Shown piece after piece: positions 53,726 through 63,220 of a stretch of DNA of 64,000 bases. Source of the DNA: Verrucomicrobiales bacterium (lineage in GTDB: Bacteria; Verrucomicrobiota; Verrucomicrobiia; Limisphaerales; JAYPXF01); NCBI GenBank assembly GCA_002715965.1, contig PBAL01000014.1, positions 62,001 to 126,000 on the forward strand, written 5' to 3'. Each line of letters begins with the position of its first letter. Position 1 is the stretch's first letter. The notes under the pieces are model-generated. The model saw only the letters and a program-made list of their open reading frames with translations, was not told where the DNA came from and ran no database searches. Made by a program: the position numbers and the translations under genes.

Positions 53726-56700
53726 ATGATCAAACGAACCTTACTAATCTTGCTGGCGACCCTCTGCATCGTCGGCACGGCAAACGCCCAGCCTTTTCGC
53801 ATTACGGGTGGGCATGCCGACATAAACCTGGAATTTGATGGCACGGATTTGGAAATCGGTTTCCACACCGAGTTCACCTCCGGAATGACCACCATCACCG
53901 GCGGTGCGCCACAACAGAACGAGTTCGAAGCAGCGGACATCATCGTCAACGTGCCGGTTGGCACAACGACGACGCGTCCGGCGGATGCTTCGTTTGATCC
54001 AATTGGCGTTCCAGCCGGTCAGCGCATCATCGTGATGCCACAAACCGAGGCGGGGTCTGAAGCAGCCGGCGTGGTCTTCCTGGGCTGGGCTGCTGAAGAA
54101 CTCACCGCGGCTGACTGGTCCGGCGACCTGACTTGGACACTGACGGGCGTGTCTGGTCCGGGCGCCTTTTCCGCCTACGGGTCGGGGCTCACGCCAAACT
54201 TTGATATGGCTTCTTCCGACGGCGTCACTGCCGGCGACAGCTTCACGATGGAAGCCGGGCACCACGAGCATTTCAATCTCGGCTTCTCTGCACCGGGCAC
54301 CTACCAGATCCAGTTGCAGGTGTCGGGAACGCACAACACAGCTGGAGCAGTGAGCACAACCGGCACGCTGACCTTTGACGTGGCAGCTGCGCCATTCCGA
54401 ATCAACGGCGGCCATGCGGATGTGAACCTTGAGTTTGACGGTACGGAACTGGAAGTCGGCTTCCACACGGAATTTACCGGTGGCATGACTGAGATCTCCG
54501 GTGGCGCCCCGCAACAGAACGAATTCGAAGCATCGGACATCGTTGTCAATGTGCCGGTGGGCACAACCACGACGCGTCCCGCGGGTTCGGAATTCGATCC
54601 GATCGGTGTACCGGCTGGCCAGCGCATCAATGTGATGCCGCAAACTGAAGCGGGATCGGAAGCGGCCGGTGTGGTCTTCCTTGGCTGGGGCGCGGAAGAA
54701 CTCACTGCCGCGGACTGGACCGGCGATCTGACTTGGACATTGACCGGCGTCAGCGGTCCGGGGCAGTTCTCCGCGTATAGCTCGGGATTGAGTCCAAACT
54801 TCGACATGGCCTCGTCCGATGGCATTACAGCCGCTGACAGTTTCACCATGGAAGCGGGCCATCACGAACACTTCAACCTCGGCTTCTCCGAACCGGGTAC
54901 TTATCAGATTCAGGTGCAAGTGGCGGGAACGCACAACACCGCTGGCTCGGTCAGCACAACCCAAACTTTGACCTTCGACGTGGCGGCCGCGCCGTTCCGT
55001 ATCAATGGCGGACATGCCGACATCAATCTGGAGTTTGACGGTTCCGAACTGGAAGTCGGCTTCCACACGGAGTTCACCGGTGGCCACACCGACATTCTGG
55101 GTGGCGCCCCGCAGCAGAACGAGTTCGAAGCATCGGACATTGTCGTCAATGTGCCGGTGGGCACAACCACAACACGTCCAGCGGATGCATCGTTTGATCC
55201 GATTGGAGTTCCGGGTGGCCAACGTATCAATGTGATGCCGCAAACCGAAGCGGCTTCCGAGGCTGCTGGCGTTGTGTTCCTTGGCTGGGCTGCCGAAGAA
55301 CTCACCGCGGCCGACTGGAGTGGCGACCTTACCTGGACTTTGACCGGCGTGTCCGGTCCGGGAACGTTTTCCGCCTACGGGTCGGGACTCACGCCCAACT
55401 TCGAGATGGCGTCTTCCGACGGCATCGGTGCCGGGGACAGCTTCACCATGGAAGCCGGCCACCACGAACACTTCAACCTCGGCTTCTCACACCCGGGCAC
55501 GTACCAGATTCAGTTGCAGGTGTCGGGAACGCACAACACGGCGGGAGCGGTGAGTACCACGCAATCCTTGACCTTCGACGTGGCGGCCAGCCCGTTCCGT
55601 ATCAACGGCGGTCATGCGGATGTGAACCTGGAATTTGACGGCTCCGAGCTCGAGGTCGGTTTCCACACCGAGTTCACCGGAGGTCACACCGAAATCCTGG
55701 GAGGTGCGCCCGCGCAGAACGAATTCGAAGCCTCGGACATTGTCGTCAACGTCCCGGTCGGTACGACCACGACGCGCCCCGCAGGATCGGAGTTTGATCC
55801 AATTGGTGTTCCTGCCGGGCAACGCATAAACATCATGCCGCAAACCGAAGAGGCTTCCGAAGCTGCGGGTGTGGTCCGCTTGGGCTGGGCTGCGGAAGAG
55901 TTGACAGCAGCCGACTGGACAGGCGACCTGACCTGGACGCTGACAGGTGTGACCGGGCCGGGCACATTTTCAGTCTACGAGTCCGGACTGACACCAAACT
56001 TTCACATGGCTTCCGCCGATGGACTTGGTGCGGGTGATGCATTCTCAGTTGAAGCAGGTCATCATGAGCACTTCAACCTTGGGTTTTCCGCCCCGGGTAC
56101 TTACCAGATTCAACTGAACGTCGCCGGCACGCACAACACAGCCGGTGCTGTAAATTCCACCAGCACGTTGACGTTTGATGTGGTTGCAGCTCCCTACCGC
56201 CTCACTGGCGGACATGCGGATGTGAATCTCGAGTTTGACGGCTCCGAGTTGGATGTTGGATTCCACACTGAGTTTACCGACGGGCACACACAGATCACGG
56301 GTGGTGCGCCCGCGCAGAACGAATTCGAGGCCTCAGACCTCATCATCGACGTTTCGGTGGGAACGACGCTGACGCGACCGGGTGCGGCCTCGTTTTTGTC
56401 GATCGGTGTCCCCGCGGGGCAACGTATCAATGTGATGCCTCAAACCGAGGCGGCCTCGCAGGCAGCCGGGGTCGTGCGACTCGGATGGGCGGCTGAAGAA
56501 CTAACCGCAGCGGATTGGAGTGGAAATTTGAGCTGGACCTTGACCGGCGTCAGCGGACCCGGAGCGTTCTCAGTCTATCGATCCGGGGTGGTCCCGACCT
56601 TTCTGATGGCTTCGTTCAACGGATTGAGTGCCGGGGACTCCTTCAATGTGGAAGCGGGTCATCACGAACACTTCAATATCGGTTTCTCACATCCCGGCAC

Positions 56701-57895
56701 ATATCAGGTTCAGCTGACCGTGGCTGGGACACACAACACCGCAGGAACGGTCAGCTCAACGAGAACGTTGACCTTCGACGTGACCGCCCAGCCGTATCAG
56801 CTCACGGGCGGTCACGGTGATGTGAATCTCGAACTGGATGGCAATGAATTCGAAATCGGATTTCACACGGAATTCACTGCCGGGATGACCACCATCACCG
56901 GTGGCGCGCCGCAACAGAACGAGTTCGAGGCATCGGATCTCGATGTCATCATTCCGGCAGCCAGCGTGCTAGCTCGTCCCCCGGGGCCAGAATGGGACCC
57001 CACCGGTGTGAGTGCAGGTGGCGGTCTTTACGTTCTTCCGCAGACGGAAGACGCATCTGAAACCGCCGGGGCCGTATTCCTTGGTTGGGCCACCGAGGAA
57101 CTGACCGCAGCGGATTGGAGCAGCGACATCACCTGGACGCTCAATGGCGTAACGGGGCCGGGCCACTTCTCCGTTTACGAATCCGGACTCACGCCGACCT
57201 TCCGCATGTCGACTGCGGACGGCATTTCAGCCTCGGATAGTTTTGCGATCGAAGCCGGCCATCACGAGCACTTCAATCTCGGTTTCTCTCAGCCAGGTTT
57301 GTATTTGGTGAACCTAACCGCAGCCGGAACGCACAATACCTTGGGCGCCGTCAGCGGAACGGGCACGCTGATGTTTGTCGTGAACGAGGCTGCGGGAATC
57401 ACTGCCGGAATTAACGCCGGGGTCTTCTCAGCCGGATTGCCGGTGGCAGTGCTTGGGAGTGGTGGTTCGCTGGCGTTGGACATCCCAGCAGGCGCGGTGA
57501 CAGGCACGGGCCTGAGCTATCAGTGGCAGTTGGATGGAGTGGACATACCAGGTGCGACCAGTGCGACCCTGTATGCCACGGACGCTGTGCCCGGCAATTA
57601 CCGGGTGATAATTACGGGAGCGACGGGCCCGGCTGTGACCAGTCCAAACGTCCCGGTGCTTCGCGTTACCACAATCTTTGTAGCTGGTGCGAAGGTGGAA
57701 GGTCCTACGGCCGGGTTGAATCTGATTCTTCAATCAAGCGACGCAATCAGGGCACCCACGACATTCGAACCGGTGCAAGGCTCGCAAGCTGTTCCGGACG
57801 GAAACAACGTCCTCCGACTATTGGATGTAAATCGAGATCCGGCGACCATTGGATCGCGGTTCTTCCAGATCGGCGTTCAACAACCACAACCATAA
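53726..57895 (+). CDS. Secreted choice-of-anchor-M-type surface protein with six 200-aa repeats
   Basis: 1389 residues from ATG 53726. Signal peptide (MIKRTLLILLATLCIVGTANA), six tandem repeats, then a C-terminal Ig-like domain (YQWQLDGVDIPGATSATLY). Each repeat contains GGHxDxNLExDG, a GFHTEF strand, an EAGHHEHFN (once VEAGHHEHFN) cluster and a GTHNT motif. The GHHEHFNLGFSxPGTYxxxxxxxGTHN part matches the surface-anchored repeat domain (choice-of-anchor M, TIGR03769-type), known mainly in actinobacteria beside zinc/manganese ABC transporters. Likely binds metal outside the cell with ~6 His per repeat. The anchoring mode is not visible. Confidence 0.85.
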   Translation: MIKRTLLILLATLCIVGTANAQPFRITGGHADINLEFDGTDLEIGFHTEFTSGMTTITGGAPQQNEFEAADIIVNVPVGTTTTRPADASFDPIGVPAGQRIIVMPQTEAGSEAAGVVFLGWAAEELTAADWSGDLTWTLTGVSGPGAFSAYGSGLTPNFDMASSDGVTAGDSFTMEAGHHEHFNLGFSAPGTYQIQLQVSGTHNTAGAVSTTGTLTFDVAAAPFRINGGHADVNLEFDGTELEVGFHTEFTGGMTEISGGAPQQNEFEASDIVVNVPVGTTTTRPAGSEFDPIGVPAGQRINVMPQTEAGSEAAGVVFLGWGAEELTAADWTGDLTWTLTGVSGPGQFSAYSSGLSPNFDMASSDGITAADSFTMEAGHHEHFNLGFSEPGTYQIQVQVAGTHNTAGSVSTTQTLTFDVAAAPFRINGGHADINLEFDGSELEVGFHTEFTGGHTDILGGAPQQNEFEASDIVVNVPVGTTTTRPADASFDPIGVPGGQRINVMPQTEAASEAAGVVFLGWAAEELTAADWSGDLTWTLTGVSGPGTFSAYGSGLTPNFEMASSDGIGAGDSFTMEAGHHEHFNLGFSHPGTYQIQLQVSGTHNTAGAVSTTQSLTFDVAASPFRINGGHADVNLEFDGSELEVGFHTEFTGGHTEILGGAPAQNEFEASDIVVNVPVGTTTTRPAGSEFDPIGVPAGQRINIMPQTEEASEAAGVVRLGWAAEELTAADWTGDLTWTLTGVTGPGTFSVYESGLTPNFHMASADGLGAGDAFSVEAGHHEHFNLGFSAPGTYQIQLNVAGTHNTAGAVNSTSTLTFDVVAAPYRLTGGHADVNLEFDGSELDVGFHTEFTDGHTQITGGAPAQNEFEASDLIIDVSVGTTLTRPGAASFLSIGVPAGQRINVMPQTEAASQAAGVVRLGWAAEELTAADWSGNLSWTLTGVSGPGAFSVYRSGVVPTFLMASFNGLSAGDSFNVEAGHHEHFNIGFSHPGTYQVQLTVAGTHNTAGTVSSTRTLTFDVTAQPYQLTGGHGDVNLELDGNEFEIGFHTEFTAGMTTITGGAPQQNEFEASDLDVIIPAASVLARPPGPEWDPTGVSAGGGLYVLPQTEDASETAGAVFLGWATEELTAADWSSDITWTLNGVTGPGHFSVYESGLTPTFRMSTADGISASDSFAIEAGHHEHFNLGFSQPGLYLVNLTAAGTHNTLGAVSGTGTLMFVVNEAAGITAGINAGVFSAGLPVAVLGSGGSLALDIPAGAVTGTGLSYQWQLDGVDIPGATSATLYATDAVPGNYRVIITGATGPAVTSPNVPVLRVTTIFVAGAKVEGPTAGLNLILQSSDAIRAPTTFEPVQGSQAVPDGNNVLRLLDVNRDPATIGSRFFQIGVQQPQP
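53792..57391 (+). repeat. Six in-frame tandem 600-bp repeats
   Basis: Units start at 53792, 54392, 54992, 55592, 56192 and 56792 (each at the PFRI/PYRL/PYQL-GGH segment), so every unit is exactly 600 bp. Units 1-4 are closest to each other; 5 and 6 diverge more. Confidence 0.92.
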
Positions 57896-57903
57896 CGAGT
57901 ATT

Positions 57904-57937
57904 CCCGCCGATCCCGCCGGGTGGCGGGATCGGCGGG
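57904..57937. terminator. Strong hairpin between convergent genes
   Basis: Perfect 15-bp stem CCCGCCGATCCCGCC / GGCGGGATCGGCGGG with 4-nt loop, 9 bp after the repeat-protein stop and facing dciA. No T-run, but position and strength suit a bidirectional terminator. Confidence 0.55.
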
Positions 57938-57982
57938 CTCTGACCGTTAAGTACTTACGCGCAAGAAACCCGTCTGATTGAT

Positions 57983-58387
57983 TCAGCCAATGCGATAACT
58001 GATCCGCTGAATCACATCACTGCCGAATCCATGTTGGAGTCGCTGCAGAATTTCCTGGCGCCGATAGCGTACGATTTCAGAAAGCCATACGTTTGTGTCC
58101 ACGCTCACGAAGAGCGTTCCTTTGACGAGTGAAGTGGGCTGGGCGTGAGCAGTGATGGTGGGATCGATCAGGCTGTTCCAGACCTTCACGATTTCGGCCT
58201 CGCTACGTTTGCGATCAAGTCCGATCCCCTTGAGTACCTTCGCCATGACGCTCTCGGCAGTGCGATTGCGTTCCTCTCGGGCGATCTCCAAGGGCTTATG
58301 GTCAACGCCTCGCCATTCCGCCAGGACCTCGTCGGCGGGCGTTCTGGGAGCTGGTTTCCAGCTATCAACTCGGAGAGACGTGCTCAT
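57983..58387 (-). CDS. dciA: DciA family protein (DUF721)
   Basis: 134 residues from ATG 58387. ESVMAKVLKGIGLDRKRSE, then VWNSLIDPTITAHAQPTSLVKGTLFVSVDTNVWLSEI and RRQEILQRLQ, is the DUF721/DciA pattern. DciA loads the replicative helicase DnaB in bacteria lacking DnaC. The start overlaps the end of the upstream GH42 gene. Confidence 0.85.
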   Translation of the reverse strand: MSTSLRVDSWKPAPRTPADEVLAEWRGVDHKPLEIAREERNRTAESVMAKVLKGIGLDRKRSEAEIVKVWNSLIDPTITAHAQPTSLVKGTLFVSVDTNVWLSEIVRYRRQEILQRLQHGFGSDVIQRISYRIG

Positions 58388-60407
58388 CAATGATCAATAC
58401 ACCGTGTGGGGGTATATCATAGCCCCCTTTGATCTCCGTGTCGTTCATGTAATCGTGCACCGGCTTGAAAAACTGCACGTGCACGGGGGCGTCGTTGTGG
58501 TTGATGAGGAAGTAGATTCGGTAGTCGCTGCGTTCCCGCATGCTGACCTCGATCTGCTCGGGGACGCGCAACAAGGCCGGCAAACCGATCAACTGACGGA
58601 TCCAAGTCACGACGTCGGAGTAGAATTCCTGGTGGCTCATGGTGCCGATGTAAATCGCGCGGCCGTTTCCGAATTCGTTGATCGTCATGGCCGGCCGGCC
58701 GGCGTAGAAGTCGAGGGCATAGGTTCCCAGAACTTCACAATCGATCGGCTCGATCACGTCGCACCAGGTTCGTGCAGGATGCAATGCGGTGGTCGGAAAT
58801 GATCCTTTGAAAGTGAGGTGGTTTTCTTCGCCCGGAGGCAGCGGATCGATCTCCAGAACTTCCAGGCCAAAGACGTCTGTCAATTCGTATGGGATGCCGT
58901 TGATCGGTGCGATGTGGCTTTCATTGATCAGGCCGGTGTTGAAGGTCCCCAGCAAGGTCCCGCCATTCTCCACGTATTCGCGCAACAAATCCGCCTCTTC
59001 GCCCGCGAGCGCGTGCAGCGAGGGTGCAATCACGAGCCGATACTTCGAAAGATCGTCGCCGAGCCGGGCGAAATCCACGGGCACGTTCTTGTCGTGAAAC
59101 GCCGAGTAATACAGGTCGATATGATCTCGTTGATTGAAATACCGATTAGGGCGCAACGACTGGTTCTGTGCCCATTCGTTTTCCTGGCTGATCAGGATTG
59201 CGGTCTCCGGAAGAACCTGCGTTCCGGCGAGGGCGGGCGCAAGTTGTCCGACCTCTTCACCAATCTGTATGATCTCGTCATACATGCGGTTTTCCGCGCG
59301 GCCGTCGTGAGTGAGAACGCCACCGTAAAACTTTTCGGGACCGATGCGCGGCTGCCGCCAATAGAAGTAGAGAATGCCCATGGCACCGCGTGAAATGAGC
59401 TGGTAGGTGAGCAGACGCAAGACGCCCGGACGGATCAATGAATTGGCATCGCCCCAGCTCACTTGTCCCGCCTTCTGTTCCATCACCCAAAACCCTTCGG
59501 CTTCCTCGTCCTTCTTTAGCGAACGAACGATGTCGAGATTCATGGCTGCCTTCGATGGCCGATCGTGGTCGGTGGCATCACTGTCGAGCGAGACAAAATC
59601 GATTGCGTCGGCGAGGTCGAAGAGGTCCAACTGCGTTGCGTAGGGACGCGCCGGCGTGGTGACGGGAATGCTGCCGTTGGCTTCCTGCAGGATCTCCGCC
59701 TGCATGCGGACGAATGCCGCACAGGTATCGCTGGAGAATCTCCGCCAATCTGTCAACAATGCCGGATTGTGCGGCGCCGGTGTGTTCTGCGGCATCGGCA
59801 CGTCTTCCCAGTCCTGAACCATCTGCCCCCAGAAACGCAGGCCGAGCATCGTGTTCAGGTTGTCGATGTCCTGGTATTTCTGCTTCAGCCAATCCTGCCA
59901 GTCGGTCTTGGTTTCGGGATTGTACGAATACTCGGTGTTGTGACGCCCGATGCCGTTGTCAATCTGCCAAGCGACCAAGTCCTTGTGATCAGCGAGTGTC
60001 TCGGCCATCGCGGTGACCACCTTCTTGCAATACTCCCAATAAACGTTGCTGTTCATCGAGATCGCCCGGCGGGTGCCGGCGTGGCGCACCACCCCGTTTT
60101 CGTCGATCGGAAGAATCTCCGGATGCTTCTTCGACAACCAAATCGGCGGAGCGGCTGTGGGTGTGCCAAGCACTGTCTTGATGCCCTGTTCGCCGAAGGT
60201 GTCCATTGCGCGAAGCAGCCAGTCGAAGTCAAACTTGCCTTCTTCCGGCTCGCAATGCCCCCATGAGAACTCGCCCATGCGGACGACATTCATGCCGGCC
60301 TGGGCCATCAGTTGAGCGTCAATTTCCCATCGCGACTCCGGGGCTTCCTCGTCTCCGTCGAACGGAAAAACCCAATGTTCCGGATAATAATCTGCTCCAA
60401 AATACAT
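58365..60407 (-). CDS. Glycoside hydrolase family 42 (beta-galactosidase homologue) with substituted acid/base residue
   Basis: 680 residues, normal length. The start FGADYYPEHWVF, then MNVVRMGEFSWGHCEPEEGKFDF, is diagnostic for GH42. The nucleophile region is FWVMEQKAGQVSW with E310. The acid/base site, normally WQIDNEYG, reads WQIDN-G152-IG (codon GGC at 59952-59954), so the catalytic Glu is missing. Glycosynthase-like or non-catalytic behaviour, or another residue taking over, is possible. No signal peptide, so cytosolic. Confidence 0.9.
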   Translation of the reverse strand: MYFGADYYPEHWVFPFDGDEEAPESRWEIDAQLMAQAGMNVVRMGEFSWGHCEPEEGKFDFDWLLRAMDTFGEQGIKTVLGTPTAAPPIWLSKKHPEILPIDENGVVRHAGTRRAISMNSNVYWEYCKKVVTAMAETLADHKDLVAWQIDNGIGRHNTEYSYNPETKTDWQDWLKQKYQDIDNLNTMLGLRFWGQMVQDWEDVPMPQNTPAPHNPALLTDWRRFSSDTCAAFVRMQAEILQEANGSIPVTTPARPYATQLDLFDLADAIDFVSLDSDATDHDRPSKAAMNLDIVRSLKKDEEAEGFWVMEQKAGQVSWGDANSLIRPGVLRLLTYQLISRGAMGILYFYWRQPRIGPEKFYGGVLTHDGRAENRMYDEIIQIGEEVGQLAPALAGTQVLPETAILISQENEWAQNQSLRPNRYFNQRDHIDLYYSAFHDKNVPVDFARLGDDLSKYRLVIAPSLHALAGEEADLLREYVENGGTLLGTFNTGLINESHIAPINGIPYELTDVFGLEVLEIDPLPPGEENHLTFKGSFPTTALHPARTWCDVIEPIDCEVLGTYALDFYAGRPAMTINEFGNGRAIYIGTMSHQEFYSDVVTWIRQLIGLPALLRVPEQIEVSMRERSDYRIYFLINHNDAPVHVQFFKPVHDYMNDTEIKGGYDIPPHGVLIIDEHVSPS

Positions 60408-60782
60408 ATCTGTTCTGTTGCGACTTGAGTTGGCACGTTAGGCGAACGAACGTCGAACGATCAATGATTTTCCGTGTAAACCCCTGCGCTGGCCTGGGTT
60501 GCGTCAAGCGATCCACAAATACTGAGCGACGCAGATTTACCGAGAAAAAGATTAAAACCTTTATCGTAACAAAATCAGTATAGCACACAGTGAAGCCGCT
60601 TTGGTAGATTGGGCTTCGCCACGCTCTTTAACACTTTGTCCGTCTGGCAGTACGTTTCTTCAGAGGGGTTCCCCACCCCCACCTCCTTGGCGTCTGTCAG
60701 GCGGACACTTTTGTAAGGACGGAGGTCTGCCGCTCGAGAAGAGGTGGCTTCGCGCGGATTCCCTCTGTAGGCTCACTTGGAA
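60408..60782. other. 375-bp divergent intergenic region
   Basis: Lies between the starts of the GH42 gene and yraN. An imperfect inverted repeat (GTCCGTCTGGCAG at 60638-60650, CTGTCAGGCGGAC at 60694-60706; 11 of 13 paired) could form a leader stem for yraN. The GH42-proximal half is AT-rich and should hold its promoter, but I see no convincing boxes. Confidence 0.4.
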
Positions 60783-61187
60783 ATGGGGTTGCTCGATCCA
60801 ATCAAGTCGTTGCTGGGGAAGGATAAACTCCCGCATCACCTTCGATTGGGTCGCGAAGGCGAGAAGGCCGCCAAATCCTACCTCAAGCAGCTCGGCTACA
60901 AGTTTTTGACCGCCAACTATTCCGGACCGCACGGTGAGATTGATCTGATATTCCGGCACGAAGATTGCCTCGTATTTGTGGAAGTGAAGACGCGCACGGA
61001 AGGCGGTTGGACGCGGCCGGCGGACGCGGTGAATCGCGACAAGCGCAAGGCAATCATTCACACCGCGCGTCAGTACGTGCGCAAGCTGACGGATTCCCGC
61101 GTGAAGTATCGGTACGACATTGCGGAGGTGCTGGTGCGGGAAGGCGCGAGCGAGGTTCGACACATCCCCAACGCGTTTCAGGAATAG
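60783..61187 (+). CDS. yraN: YraN family protein (UPF0102)
   Basis: 134 residues from ATG 60783. HLRLGREGEKAAKSYLKQLGY, the nuclease-like core GEIDLIFRHEDCLVFVEVKTR (PD-(D/E)xK pattern) and the C-terminal RYDIAEVL are typical. Presumed Holliday-junction/endonuclease-fold protein; exact role unknown. Confidence 0.92.
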   Translation: MGLLDPIKSLLGKDKLPHHLRLGREGEKAAKSYLKQLGYKFLTANYSGPHGEIDLIFRHEDCLVFVEVKTRTEGGWTRPADAVNRDKRKAIIHTARQYVRKLTDSRVKYRYDIAEVLVREGASEVRHIPNAFQE

Positions 61188-61241
61188 GAGTCCGCGTTTT
61201 TCCGGGTTCTCATCAGATGGAATTGTGCCGAGAATGAAACC

Positions 61242-61655
61242 ATGAAATGGCGGAAGGACGAGTTCATTGTCACCGACGAACGCAATCGCATCGACGCGCA
61301 ACGAACGGGTGAATTGCTACGCGCAACTTCCTGGGCTGACGAGCGGCCGCAAGACGTGGTTGAGCGTTGCATTCAAACGTCGTTGAACTTCGGAATGTTC
61401 GCCGGCGAACGTCAGGTGGGGTACGCCAGGTTGGTGTCGGACTTCGTGACGCAGGCTTATCTCAGCGATGTCGTCATTGAGGAAGCGCTCCGCGGCAAGG
61501 GACTGGGCTCATGGTTGCTGGAGTGCATCCTGAATCACCCGGATCTGAACACCTGCCGCATTGATCTCGTGACCGCCGATGCCCATGAGTTCTATCGAAA
61601 ACACGGCTTCGGCACGCATTGCTATGATTTCCTCGTACACAATCCGAAGCAGTGA
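61242..61655 (+). CDS. GNAT family N-acetyltransferase
   Basis: 137 residues. A cofactor-binding loop is visible in DVVIEEALRGKGLGSWLLECI (RGKGLG), plus the C-terminal HEFYRKHGFGTH. Resembles small bacterial GNATs; substrate unknown. 54 bp after yraN. Confidence 0.85.
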   Translation: MKWRKDEFIVTDERNRIDAQRTGELLRATSWADERPQDVVERCIQTSLNFGMFAGERQVGYARLVSDFVTQAYLSDVVIEEALRGKGLGSWLLECILNHPDLNTCRIDLVTADAHEFYRKHGFGTHCYDFLVHNPKQ

Positions 61656-61692
61656 GTTTTCGAACCTGGAGTGACGCAGCGAGAGCTGGGCC

Positions 61693-63162
61693 TCACTTCT
61701 TTTTCTTCTTCCGCGAGGAACGCAGTTCGTAGTACGGACCTTCCGCACGGATCTCCGAGTGAAGCTCGATCATGCGACCTCGCATCGAGCTGAACTTCTC
61801 CGGCTCTCGCGCGGACAACTCTGTCGTCTCAGCAGGATCTTTACTGAGGTTGTAGAGCGTGAAATTCCCGAGATCGGAATCCTTGATGAAGTCCATCAAC
61901 TTGACGTCTGCGGGGGGAGCGGCATCGCGAACGGTGATTTCTTTTTGCGGGAGCATATTCGCCAGCATCTTGTAGTCGCCCAGCCGCATGCTCACTTCCT
62001 TGGCACCACGTGCATGGTAGAGCCACCACATCATTGGTGTCGGGCGCTTCACGCTCTTTCCATCGACCAAGGCACAAGACACATCCGCACCGTCGATCTT
62101 GTTCGGGTAGTTCGGCTTGGCACCAACAACCGCGGCCAACGTCGGCAGGAAATCAGTCCCGTTCACCGGTTCATCTGACACGGTTCCCGCCTTGATTCGG
62201 CCCGGCCACTTAATAATTCCCGGCACGCGATATCCGCCCTCATGCATGTGTCCTTTCGCGCCCCGCAAGATGCCCGGCGTTCCGAAGGATGTGGCGGGAC
62301 GATGTTCGGGACCATTGTCACTGGTGAATATGACGAGCGTGTTGTTCTCCAGGTTTTCCTTCTTCAGATGTGCCATCAACCAGCCAATGTGATGGTCCAG
62401 CATGGAAACACATCCGTAATAGGTGGCGCGGTTTTCCTCCTTCGGTTTGCGAATGACCTGTGAGCCTCCGTAGCGGATTGATTTGGCGGCCTCCTTTGTC
62501 TTTTCGTTTTGATAGGGGCGTTTGAATTCATCAGCAGCAACGACCGGTGTGTGCGGTTCGCTGAACCAGAGCATGGTCATGAACGGTTTTGAAGGATCGC
62601 GCTTGCTGATGTAATCGATCGCCTCATCGACCACGATCTCTGACATCCAGCCGTGTAACTTCGGGAGCGCCCTGCCATTCCTATAAAAACCGCCCGGGTT
62701 GTGGCCAAAGTTCTTCGGATGTGCGAGCCAGTGTTCGAAGCCGTGATCACCCGGATTCGGATGGTTCTGAAAGTCTCCACTGCAGTGCCACTTGCCGGCG
62801 AACATCGTCTGATAGCCCGCATCCCGAATCACCTCGGCCACGGTCAATTCGCTCTTGGGGATGTGAAGCGCCTTGAAGCGTGCGAAGTCATACATGCCGA
62901 CGCGATAAGGACTTCGCCCGGTAAGAATGGCCGTTCGTGAAGGTGAACAATTCGGGCTGGCGGAATAGCAATCCGTCAGACGCATGCCATCCTTGGCCAG
63001 TTGGTCCAGGTGCGGGGACTGAATCACCGGATGCCCGTAGCATGCGAGATCGCCGTAGCCCATGTCGTCGGCAAGCAGGAAAACGATGTTCGGTCGATCG
63101 GCCGCTGAAGCGAGAATCGAAGAAACGACGATAACGACGAATGAAAGGGGCGGTGTTTTCAT
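61693..63162 (-). CDS. Secreted type I sulfatase
   Basis: 489 residues from ATG 63162 with signal peptide (LSFVVIVVSSILASA). PNIVFLLADDMGYGDLACYG, formylglycine motif C72-S-P-S-R76 in the canonical form, VIFTSDNGPEH and GAKGHMHEGGYRVPGI. The C-terminus ends in a Lys/Arg run. Needs formylglycine maturation. Convergent with the GNAT gene. Confidence 0.93.
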   Translation of the reverse strand: MKTPPLSFVVIVVSSILASAADRPNIVFLLADDMGYGDLACYGHPVIQSPHLDQLAKDGMRLTDCYSASPNCSPSRTAILTGRSPYRVGMYDFARFKALHIPKSELTVAEVIRDAGYQTMFAGKWHCSGDFQNHPNPGDHGFEHWLAHPKNFGHNPGGFYRNGRALPKLHGWMSEIVVDEAIDYISKRDPSKPFMTMLWFSEPHTPVVAADEFKRPYQNEKTKEAAKSIRYGGSQVIRKPKEENRATYYGCVSMLDHHIGWLMAHLKKENLENNTLVIFTSDNGPEHRPATSFGTPGILRGAKGHMHEGGYRVPGIIKWPGRIKAGTVSDEPVNGTDFLPTLAAVVGAKPNYPNKIDGADVSCALVDGKSVKRPTPMMWWLYHARGAKEVSMRLGDYKMLANMLPQKEITVRDAAPPADVKLMDFIKDSDLGNFTLYNLSKDPAETTELSAREPEKFSSMRGRMIELHSEIRAEGPYYELRSSRKKKKK

Positions 63163-63220
63163 CAGGCGATGAACGCATGGTTGGAAATCCACCAAGCACT
63201 TGCAAACAATTCCCATGTGG

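Noticed and set aside
53744-55471. 575-codon open frame on the minus strand
   Set aside because: It is the reverse shadow of the GC-rich tandem repeats; it repeats with the same 600-bp period and has no signal, domain or start context.
53792-57391. Possible CRISPR-like or satellite array because of regular repeats
   Set aside because: The 600-bp units are in frame, coding and separated by no spacers.
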